Part shown: positions 8,153-14,958 of the stretch, one piece after another
How positions within the stretch are numbered: position 1 is the stretch's first letter
How the letters are laid out: each line of letters opens with the position of its first letter
Source: an uncultured bacterium
GTDB lineage: Bacteria; Bacteroidota; Bacteroidia; Bacteroidales; Rikenellaceae
Assembly: GCA_905214725.1 (NCBI GenBank)
Contig: CAJMNH010000018.1
Location: 1-28,770 of the forward strand
Reading direction: 5' to 3'
Length of the DNA: 28,770 nucleotides
Made by a program: the position numbers and the translations under genes
The notes under the pieces: generated by a model
What the model was told of the DNA's origin: nothing
The model's database searches: none
Seen by the model: the letters and a program-made list of their open reading frames with translations, nothing else

Positions 8153-10741
8153 TTAGAATTGTTGTCCCATCATGAAGTGGATCTGACTGCCGCTCTTGCC
8201 GGTCTGGTTGGCGGGCGCGTCGAAGCCGTATCCCCAGTCGATGCCCAGCATACCCACCACCGGCAGGTAGAGGCGCACGCCGAAACCGGCCGCACGCTTG
8301 ATCTTGAAGGGCGAGAACTGTTTCCACGAATCGAAGGCGTTGCCTCCTTCGAGGAAGCCCAGCACGTAGATCTGCGACGAGGGTTTCAGAATCACGGGAT
8401 AGCGCAACTCCATCGTATACTTGTTGTAGGCTACCGAGTAGTTGCTCGACGGGTCGAGCGCGCCGTCTTCGTAACCGCGCATGGCGATGATGTCGATACC
8501 GTACATGTTGTAACCCGACATGCCGTCGCCGCCGACTTCGAACCGCTCGAAAGGCGACACCTTATCTTTGTTGTAATGACCCAGATAACCCATCTCGGCG
8601 GCAGTCATCAGCACGAGATTCTGGTTGTTGGTGAGCGGGAAGTACCACTTGCTCTTCAACTGCCATTTGTGGTACTCGATCCAGTGGTAACGCTCCTCGT
8701 CCGGCAGGTTCGCATCGGCGTAGTCCTTGCCGTCCCACAGCGAGTAGGGCGGGGTGAGCTGTACGGAGACGGTGAACTCCGAACCGCTGCGCGGGTAGAT
8801 CGGCTGACTGACGGTGCTGCGCGAGAGCACCAGTTTCAGCGCCAGCGTGTTGGCCGCGCCGTTCTTCATTACGAAATAGTTCCAGTTTTTCAGCGCATAA
8901 CGCTCGTAGGAGGCTTCGGCATAGAACGTAAAGTTCGGATCGGGCCACCGCAGACGCTTGCCCAGACCGGCGGCGACGCCCGTCGTACGGAAGTGCTGCG
9001 TAGAGGTCTGCCAGAAATAATAGGCGTTGTTCTGCTCCGAGAGGTGCACCGACAGCGTGAACGAGTTGGGTTTGTGCCCGCCCAGCCACGGATCGGTGAA
9101 ACTCATGGCTAGCGCCTTGTAATAGGTGCCGTTGGTCTGCGCCGAGATCGAGAACTTCTGATTCTGCCCCATTGGGTAGGGGCGCCACGATCCCTTCTTG
9201 AAGAAATTGCGGATCGAGAGGTTGTTCAGCGTGATGCCGACCGAACCGACGAAGGTTCCCGAACCCCAGCCGCCGGCAATGTTGAACTGGTCGCTGGCCT
9301 GTTCTTCGAGCGGCCAGTTGATATCCACCAGCTCGTTCGATACGGGTTTGATGTCGGGCATGATCTTCTCTTGGTCGAAGTGCCCCATGCCGGCCAGCTG
9401 TCGGATGGTCTGCATCAGCAGCGCACGGTTGTACAACTCGCCCGGCAGAGTGTAGAGTTCGCGGCGGATCACTTCGTCGTTCACGCGCAGGTTGCCCGAA
9501 ATGCCGACGTTGTTGATCGAGAACTGTTTGCCTTCGAAAATCTTCATCTCCATGTCGATCGAATCGGCGCCGATGATGATCTCCGCCGGATCGATCTGCG
9601 ACATGAGATAGCCGTTGTTCTGGTAGAGCGACTTGATCGACATATCCTCGGGATTGTCCTCCTTGCCGTGTCCGAGACGCTTGTTGATGGTCTTCTTGTC
9701 GTAGGTGTCGCCCGGTTTGACGCCGAACATGCGTTGCAGCTGGTCGGTCGGATAGACCGAATTGCCGACCCACTTGATGTCGCGGATATAGTATTTGTTG
9801 CCTTCCGATACCGAAAGGTCGATCCCCAAGCGGCGGTCGTTGATCGGATAGATCGAATCGCTGAGAATCGTGAAGTTTCGGTAACCCCGCGAATTGTAGA
9901 AGTCGATCAGGTTCTCCTTGTCGGCTTCATAGTCGGCCTCCTTCAACTTCGACGACTTGAAGAAGTTGATGCTCTTCTGATGGGTCTTTTTGAAGGTGCG
10001 GCGCAGCCGTTTGTCCTTGAACTGTTCGTTGCCGTGGAAATTGATCTTGCCGATCTTGACTTTGCGCTTGCGGTCGATCACGAAGGTGACGTTGACGGCG
10101 TTCTGGATGACCGGATCGTTTTCGATACGAACGTTCACCTCGGCGTTGCGGAAAGCCTTCTCGGCAAAGTATTTTTTGATGAGTTTCGTGTTCTTGTCGA
10201 TCACGTAATCCGACAATTCGCCGCCCGTTTTGAGTTGGAGCTTTTCGATGATATCCTTCTGACGGCCCTTGCCGACCCCTTCGCCCTCGAAGAGCCAGCG
10301 GTAGACGCGCGGCCGTTCGCGTACGGCGATCTCCACATCCACGCTGTCCCCGTCGATCGTGGCGCCGACCTTGACGTCGGCGAACAGACGCTGGTTCCAC
10401 AACTTGGCGATCACGTCCGAGACGTTGTTGCTCGGCAAATAGATGGAATCGCCCGGCACGAGTCCCGTAGAGGCCTGTACGACGGTTTTGTTGAGGAATT
10501 CGATGCCGCGCAGGTTGATCTTGCGGATGAAATAGCGTTTGGGCGTCCCTTTCAGAATGGGGGCATTTTCGTCGAAGGGCGGCAGCGCCTCCTCTGCGTC
10601 ATCGTCCGCAACGCTTTGCGGCACGGTCGTCGCATTGACGGCAGTGGTATCCGCCGGATTCTTCTCCACTTGTGCGAATATGCCGTTGACACAGAACAGC
10701 GAAGCTGCGATTGCCGGGCATATCTTCCGTAAACGATTCAT
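8153..10741 (-). CDS. bamA: Outer membrane protein assembly factor BamA
   Basis: An 862-residue Omp85 protein, the central subunit of the complex that folds and inserts outer membrane proteins. An N-terminal signal peptide ends near IFAQ (residue 24). A short acidic linker (DDDAEEALPPFDENAP) leads into tandem POTRA domains (about residues 70-430), with typical segments such as KINFHGNEQFKDKRLRRTF and INNVGISGNLRVNDEVIRR. The C-terminal 16-stranded barrel ends in HFMMGQQF with a terminal phenylalanine. AMRGYEDGAL is the conserved lid-loop arginine motif. It sits 26 bases after uppS and upstream of two skp genes, a gene order I recognise as common in Bacteroidetes. The ATG at 10741 starts a proper signal peptide. 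Confidence 0.95.
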   Translation of the reverse strand: MNRLRKICPAIAASLFCVNGIFAQVEKNPADTTAVNATTVPQSVADDDAEEALPPFDENAPILKGTPKRYFIRKINLRGIEFLNKTVVQASTGLVPGDSIYLPSNNVSDVIAKLWNQRLFADVKVGATIDGDSVDVEIAVRERPRVYRWLFEGEGVGKGRQKDIIEKLQLKTGGELSDYVIDKNTKLIKKYFAEKAFRNAEVNVRIENDPVIQNAVNVTFVIDRKRKVKIGKINFHGNEQFKDKRLRRTFKKTHQKSINFFKSSKLKEADYEADKENLIDFYNSRGYRNFTILSDSIYPINDRRLGIDLSVSEGNKYYIRDIKWVGNSVYPTDQLQRMFGVKPGDTYDKKTINKRLGHGKEDNPEDMSIKSLYQNNGYLMSQIDPAEIIIGADSIDMEMKIFEGKQFSINNVGISGNLRVNDEVIRRELYTLPGELYNRALLMQTIRQLAGMGHFDQEKIMPDIKPVSNELVDINWPLEEQASDQFNIAGGWGSGTFVGSVGITLNNLSIRNFFKKGSWRPYPMGQNQKFSISAQTNGTYYKALAMSFTDPWLGGHKPNSFTLSVHLSEQNNAYYFWQTSTQHFRTTGVAAGLGKRLRWPDPNFTFYAEASYERYALKNWNYFVMKNGAANTLALKLVLSRSTVSQPIYPRSGSEFTVSVQLTPPYSLWDGKDYADANLPDEERYHWIEYHKWQLKSKWYFPLTNNQNLVLMTAAEMGYLGHYNKDKVSPFERFEVGGDGMSGYNMYGIDIIAMRGYEDGALDPSSNYSVAYNKYTMELRYPVILKPSSQIYVLGFLEGGNAFDSWKQFSPFKIKRAAGFGVRLYLPVVGMLGIDWGYGFDAPANQTGKSGSQIHFMMGQQF

Positions 10742-10767
10742 CTATTTTCTTGTAACTCTTTTGTTTC

Positions 10768-11487
10768 CTAATTCTTTTGGACGCGTCCGAAACGCCGGTC
10801 GCGTTGTGCGAAGACCTCCATCGCGCGGTCGAAGTCGGCTTCCGTGAAGTCGGGCCACAACACTTCGGGGAAATAAAGTTCCGCATAAGAGGATTGCCAC
10901 AGCAAAAAGTTGCTGAGCCGCATCTCTCCGCTGGTGCGGATGACCAGATCGGGATCGGGGTAGGGGGCCGTGTAGAGCGCGTCGCCGACGGCCTGTTCGT
11001 CGATCTTCTCGGCCGACAGTTCGTTCGCCGCGACCCGTTCGGCCAGTCGCCGTACGGCGCGCGTCAGTTCGCTGCGCGACGAGTAATTGAGCGCCAGTAT
11101 GAGCGTCAGCGTCTCACCGCCGGCGGTTTGCCGTTCGGCCTGAGCGAGGTACTCCTGCACGTTCGCCGGAAAACGGGTGCGGTCGCCGATCATGGCGATG
11201 CGCACGCCCTGTTTGCACAACTCGGGCGTCTCGTTGACGACGCTTTGGCAGAAAAGTTCCATCAGGGCGTCGATCTCCTCGGCGGGACGACCCCAGTTCT
11301 CGGTCGAAAAAGCGTAGAGCGTCAGGTAACGCACCCCGTTTCGGATGGCCGCGCGTACGGCTGCGCGTACCGGCTCAACGCCCTGCATGTGACCGTAATA
11401 ACGCTCCTTACCGCGCAGTTGCGCCCAGCGGCCGTTCCCATCCATGATGATAGCGACGTGTCGGGGTGTGAGTTTTGGTTCGCTCAT
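10768..11487 (-). CDS. uppS: Isoprenyl transferase (undecaprenyl diphosphate synthase)
   Basis: A 239-residue cis-prenyltransferase that adds isopentenyl units to farnesyl diphosphate, making the undecaprenyl carrier for peptidoglycan and surface glycans. The signature HVAIIMDGNGRWA lies at residues 10-22, with the catalytic D16. The motif TLYAFSTENWGRP and the C-terminal RTSGEMRLSNFLLWQ and YAELYFPEVLWP are all present. A GTG at 11496 could extend the frame by three codons, but it lies at the edge of the promoter -7 box, so the ATG at 11487 is preferred. On that start the mRNA leader is only a few bases. It heads a uppS-bamA-skp-skp unit, 73 bases after nadK. Confidence 0.94.
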   Translation of the reverse strand: MSEPKLTPRHVAIIMDGNGRWAQLRGKERYYGHMQGVEPVRAAVRAAIRNGVRYLTLYAFSTENWGRPAEEIDALMELFCQSVVNETPELCKQGVRIAMIGDRTRFPANVQEYLAQAERQTAGGETLTLILALNYSSRSELTRAVRRLAERVAANELSAEKIDEQAVGDALYTAPYPDPDLVIRTSGEMRLSNFLLWQSSYAELYFPEVLWPDFTEADFDRAMEVFAQRDRRFGRVQKN

Positions 11488-11495
11488 ATAAGCCA

Positions 11496-11528
11496 CAAAT
11501 ATAGGGAATTTAATCCGAAATAAAGCAA
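11496..11528 (-). promoter_or_regulatory. Promoter of the uppS-bamA unit
   Basis: Minus-strand TTG (11528-11526), a 22-base spacer and TATATTTG (11503-11496). The box ends only 8 bases before the uppS ATG, which predicts a transcript with almost no 5' leader. Confidence 0.6.
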
Positions 11529-11560
11529 TCCTGATTTTAATTTTGCTTTCAGCGGGCGTA

Positions 11561-12445
11561 TCAGTCCCGAATATCGACTCCCCACATCATCTTGTCTCTT
11601 AACGTGTCGTAAAACGAGATATTGTGCGCCTGCCCCAGAAAGATCCGTTTTTCGGAAAGCGAGACGCGGATTTCGGTTCCGTCGGCCACGTCGTAGGCGG
11701 TATTGTCGAGCGAGAGGGTCACGGCCGAACGCCGCGTGCGTACGCGCAGCGTTACGCAACTCGTGTCGGGAACGACGACAGGCCGCATCGTGAGGTTGTG
11801 AGGGGCCAACGGCGAGATCACCAGACAGCGGCACCCCGGCGCCACGACCGGCCCGCCGGCACTGAGCGAGTAAGCCGTCGATCCCGTCGGCGTGGAGACG
11901 ATCACCCCGTCGCCGTAGTAGGTGGCCACCTGCTGGTCGTCGACATAACACTCCACCGAGATCATCCCCGCGCCGCTGCGCTGTACCGCCGCTTCATTGA
12001 CCGCAAGCGCCTGTTGAGGCATTCCCTCGACGTCGCCCCCGATGCTGAGCATGGTGCGTTGCTCGATGCGAAGTTTCCCGTGTGCGATTTCGTCGAAAAG
12101 CGCTTCGATGGCCTCCTTGCGGCCGCCCGTGAGGAATCCCATGTGACCGGCGTTGATTCCCACCACCGGTACGGGCGCTCCTCCCAAAAGCCGGATGCCT
12201 TCGAGCAGCGTACCGTCGCCGCCGTAGCAGACCATCACCCGGTCGCGGCCGTCGGCGACGGGATGCGAATCCCTGTCGTACTCTTTTTCGACGGGAATTT
12301 GCGCCACGCCCAGCGAACGGATCGTTTCGGCAAACTCTTTGTTTACAAGAAAGTCGAAGCCGTAACGGTCGATGGCCGCGAACGTGCGTCGCAGTTCATC
12401 GGCCGCGTGAACGACGCCCTTGCGGGAAAAAAGCAGTAATTTCAT
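11561..12445 (-). CDS. nadK: NAD kinase
   Basis: A 294-residue cytosolic enzyme that phosphorylates NAD to NADP. The diagnostic GGDG motif is at residues 75-78 (D77 catalytic), followed by INAGHMGFLT, the NE motif at N150-E151 (AVNEAAV), and the glycine-rich DGVIVSTPTGSTAYSLSAGG at residues 179-198, which binds NAD. Length is normal for the family. It is divergent from pdxJ, with a well-formed promoter in between, and lies 73 bases upstream of uppS, which has its own promoter. Readthrough into the envelope cluster is possible because I see no terminator in that gap. Confidence 0.95.
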   Translation of the reverse strand: MKLLLFSRKGVVHAADELRRTFAAIDRYGFDFLVNKEFAETIRSLGVAQIPVEKEYDRDSHPVADGRDRVMVCYGGDGTLLEGIRLLGGAPVPVVGINAGHMGFLTGGRKEAIEALFDEIAHGKLRIEQRTMLSIGGDVEGMPQQALAVNEAAVQRSGAGMISVECYVDDQQVATYYGDGVIVSTPTGSTAYSLSAGGPVVAPGCRCLVISPLAPHNLTMRPVVVPDTSCVTLRVRTRRSAVTLSLDNTAYDVADGTEIRVSLSEKRIFLGQAHNISFYDTLRDKMMWGVDIRD

Positions 12446-12480
12446 CTCTGGAGTTCCGAAAAATTAGTAACTTTACCACG

Positions 12481-12511
12481 CAAAGATAGCGCAGGTCGGG
12501 CGCAGAATCAA
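12481..12511 (-). promoter_or_regulatory. Promoter of nadK
   Basis: Minus-strand TTG (12511-12509), a spacer of exactly 20 bases and TATCTTTG (12488-12481). It predicts a leader of about 30 bases. A further minus-strand TATATTTG at 12571-12564 lacks a good -33 element and may be fortuitous. Confidence 0.75.
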
Positions 12512-12580
12512 GCGATGCTTGTCGTGCCGAGACGCAGCTTATCCAAGCCGAAGTTTATTGAGGCAAATATAGCGAAAATT

Positions 12581-13297
12581 ATGACAAAGTTGAGTGTGAA
12601 CATCAATAAGATTGCCGTGGTGCGTAATTCGCGCGGCGGCAACCGGCCCGACGTCGTGCGTTCGGCGCTCGACATCGAACGGTTCGGCGCCGACGGTATC
12701 ACGGTGCATCCGCGTCCCGACGCCCGGCATATCCGTTACGACGATGTGCGGGAATTGAAAAAGGTGCTGACGACCGAGTTCAACATCGAGGGAAACCCCA
12801 TCGACAGCTTTGTCGCGCTCGTAAGCGAAGTACGTCCCGCGCAGGTTACGCTCGTTCCCGACGCCGTGAACGCCGTCACTTCCGATGCCGGCTGGAACAC
12901 GGTCGAGCATCACGATTTCCTGCGTGCGACGTGCGACCGGTTCAAGGCGCTCGGCATCCGTGTCTCGATCTTTGTCGATCCCGTGGCCGAGATGGTGCGG
13001 GGAGCCGCCGCCTGCGGCGCCGACCGCGTGGAGCTTTATACCGAGGCTTATGCGCGCGAATACGCCGCCGATCCCGCGCGGGCGGTCGCGCCTTACGCCG
13101 CCGCTGCCGAGGAGGCGCGCCGCTGCGGGCTGGGGCTCAACGCCGGCCATGACCTCGATTTGGAGAATCTGCGCTATTTCGTCGAGTGCATTCCGTGGAC
13201 CGACGAGGTGTCGATCGGTCATGCGCTCGTCTGCGACGCCCTCTATCTGGGATTGGAAAATACCGTCGGACTCTATAAACGTTGCCTGAATCGATGA
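12581..13297 (+). CDS. pdxJ: Pyridoxine 5'-phosphate synthase
   Basis: A 238-residue TIM-barrel enzyme that condenses 1-deoxyxylulose 5-phosphate with 3-amino-2-oxopropyl phosphate to form pyridoxine 5'-phosphate in the DXP-dependent vitamin B6 pathway. The N-terminal KLSVNINKIA and NSRGGNRPD are family hallmarks. Active-site residues H43, R45 and H50 lie in TVHPRPDARHI. The phosphate-binding C-terminal part includes LNAGHDLDLENL and EVSIGHALV. An ATG at 12515 would add 22 unconserved residues, so I chose the ATG at 12581, which gives the usual MTKLSVNIN start. It is translationally coupled to the following gene by an ATGA overlap. Confidence 0.94.
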   Translation: MTKLSVNINKIAVVRNSRGGNRPDVVRSALDIERFGADGITVHPRPDARHIRYDDVRELKKVLTTEFNIEGNPIDSFVALVSEVRPAQVTLVPDAVNAVTSDAGWNTVEHHDFLRATCDRFKALGIRVSIFVDPVAEMVRGAAACGADRVELYTEAYAREYAADPARAVAPYAAAAEEARRCGLGLNAGHDLDLENLRYFVECIPWTDEVSIGHALVCDALYLGLENTVGLYKRCLNR

Positions 13298-14706
13298 ACG
13301 ACAGCCGACTGCCGCTCTGTGATCCGATCTTCCGCCGCATCTCCCGTCTGGTCGATGCGATGGGCCTGCGCGCCTATGTGGTGGGCGGCTACGTGCGCGA
13401 TTTTTATTTGGAACGGCCTTGCACCGACATCGACGTGGTGGTCGTGGGGAGCGGAATCGCCGTGGCCGAAGCGTTGGCCGCCGAGTTGCATACGCGCGTG
13501 TCGGTCTTCAAGACTTTCGGGACGGCGATGCTGCGCGCCGGCGGCATGGAGGTGGAGTTCGTCGGGGCTCGCAAAGAGTCCTATTCGGCCGATTCGCGCA
13601 AACCCGCTGTCGAAGAGGGGTCGCTTGCCGACGATCAGCGGCGCCGCGACTTCACGGTCAATGCGCTGGCGTGGTCGCTCAACGGCGACACCTTCGGCGA
13701 ACTGGTCGATTCGTTCGACGGTATGCACGACCTGCGCGAGCGGATCATCCGCACGCCGTGCGACGCCGACATCACCTTTTCGGACGACCCGCTGCGCATG
13801 ATGCGTGCCGTGCGCTTCGCCGCCCAGCTGCGTTTCGATATTTTGCCCGAAACCTTCGCGGCGATCCGGCGCAACCGCGAGCGCATCCGCATCGTCTCGC
13901 GCGAACGGAGCGCCGCCGAACTGAACAAGATCGTCGCATCGCCCGTTCCCTCCTACGGTTTCGACCTGCTCGAACGGTCGGGGCTGCTGGCGCTGATCTT
14001 TCCCGAAATGCAGGCGCTTAAAGGGGTCGAGCGCGTCGGGAAACACGCCCATAAGGACAATTTCTACCATACGCTCAAAGTGCTCGACAACGTGGCCGAG
14101 AAGAGCGGCGACCTGTGGCTGCGTTGGGCGGCCGTGTTGCACGACATCGCCAAACCGCTCACCAAGGCCTACGATCCCAAGGCGGGGTGGACGTTCCACT
14201 CGCACGAGGTGGTGGGGTCGAAAATGGTGCCGCAAATTTTCCGCCGCATGAAACTGCCGATGAACGAGCATATGAAATTCGTGCAGAAGATGGTCTTCCT
14301 GCACCTGCGGCCGATCATCCTCTCGGAGGATCAGGTGACCGATTCGGCCGTGCGGCGGCTTCTGTTCGAGGCGGGCGACGACATCGAGAAGCTGATGACG
14401 TTGTGCGAAGCCGACATCACCTCCGGCATCGACGCGAAGGTGCAACGCTATCTGGCCAATTTCCGGCTGGTGCGCGCGAAAATGGCGGATTTGGAGGAGC
14501 GCGACCGCGTCCGCAACTTCCAGCCTCCGATTACGGGCGAGATCATCATGCAGACCTACGGCCTGCCGCCCTGCCGCGCCGTCGGCGAGATCAAGGAGCA
14601 GATTAAAAACGCCATTCTGGACGGCGAAATCCATAACGACTACGACGAGGCCTACGCCCTGATGGAGCGGCTGGCCGCCGAACGGAATCTGAAGAGACCG
14701 ATCTGA
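13294..14706 (+). CDS. CCA tRNA nucleotidyltransferase / poly(A) polymerase family, with HD domain
   Basis: A 470-residue class II nucleotidyltransferase that probably adds or repairs the CCA end of tRNA. The catalytic head has GGYVRDFYL (residues 31-39), and the metal-binding D45 and D47 in TDIDVVV. Next comes RRDFTVNALAW (117-127) and the nucleotide-binding DDPLRMMRAVRFAAQ (164-178). An HD phosphohydrolase domain follows (about 250-380) with H283-D284 in LHDIAKPLTK. Several family members combine these activities, and CCA-adding and poly(A) enzymes cannot be told apart reliably by eye. The ATG overlaps the pdxJ stop codon by four bases (ATGA), so the two are translationally coupled. Confidence 0.9.
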   Translation: MNDSRLPLCDPIFRRISRLVDAMGLRAYVVGGYVRDFYLERPCTDIDVVVVGSGIAVAEALAAELHTRVSVFKTFGTAMLRAGGMEVEFVGARKESYSADSRKPAVEEGSLADDQRRRDFTVNALAWSLNGDTFGELVDSFDGMHDLRERIIRTPCDADITFSDDPLRMMRAVRFAAQLRFDILPETFAAIRRNRERIRIVSRERSAAELNKIVASPVPSYGFDLLERSGLLALIFPEMQALKGVERVGKHAHKDNFYHTLKVLDNVAEKSGDLWLRWAAVLHDIAKPLTKAYDPKAGWTFHSHEVVGSKMVPQIFRRMKLPMNEHMKFVQKMVFLHLRPIILSEDQVTDSAVRRLLFEAGDDIEKLMTLCEADITSGIDAKVQRYLANFRLVRAKMADLEERDRVRNFQPPITGEIIMQTYGLPPCRAVGEIKEQIKNAILDGEIHNDYDEAYALMERLAAERNLKRPI

Positions 14707-14712
14707 CACATT

Positions 14713-14732
14713 GTAACAAATTAATTCGTTAC
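14713..14732. promoter_or_regulatory. 20-bp near-perfect palindrome, candidate operator
   Basis: GTAACAAATTAATTCGTTAC equals its own reverse complement at 18 of 20 positions (a single mismatched A/C pair). It begins 7 bases after the nucleotidyltransferase stop codon and ends 5 bases before the ATG of the small ORF at 14738. A regulator binding here would sit on the translation start of the small ORF and fimbrillin unit. The stem lacks a T-run, so a terminator is less likely. Confidence 0.45.
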
Positions 14733-14737
14733 CCGAA

Positions 14738-14944
14738 ATGTTGAAAAATCAAGAGACATCGAGGGCGGAGAGATTATGCACCGATCCGAGGGATCGCTAT
14801 GCACCTCCCGCGCTTCGGATCACGAAGATCGGCGTCGAGCGGGGTTTTCAGGCCACGGTCGGCGGAAACGTAGAGGCAGGCCAGTTCGAAGAGGGCGAAG
14901 AGCTCGATTTCGGAGGTTCCGCACCGGCTCGGAACGGTTATTGA
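14738..14944 (+). CDS. Small ORF upstream of the fimbrillin-like lipoprotein
   Basis: A 68-residue protein of unknown function ending 14 bases before the lipoprotein start, so probably co-transcribed. The sequence runs from a charged N-terminus through YAPPALRITKIGVERGFQA to an acidic, glycine-rich C-terminus (EAGQFEEGEELDFGGSAPA). There is no signal peptide or transmembrane segment. I recall short Bacteroidales ORFs that share a proline-plus-VExGFxxS core and an acidic tail, often next to fimbrillin genes; that recollection is unverified. Without a homology search it could also be a non-functional frame, but the spacing and the non-random tail favour a gene. Confidence 0.55.
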   Translation: MLKNQETSRAERLCTDPRDRYAPPALRITKIGVERGFQATVGGNVEAGQFEEGEELDFGGSAPARNGY

Positions 14945-14958
14945 TCGGTTGTCCTGCA

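Noticed and set aside
12564..12571. Additional TATATTTG -7 box on the minus strand near pdxJ
   Set aside because: No -33 element at suitable spacing; the better nadK promoter lies at 12481-12511.
12515..12580. N-terminal extension of PdxJ from an upstream ATG
   Set aside because: The added residues are not family-like, and the ATG at 12581 gives the conserved PdxJ start.
14776..14958. N-terminal extension of the fimbrillin gene
   Set aside because: It is arginine-rich and overlaps the small ORF; the ATG at 14959 begins a proper lipoprotein signal.
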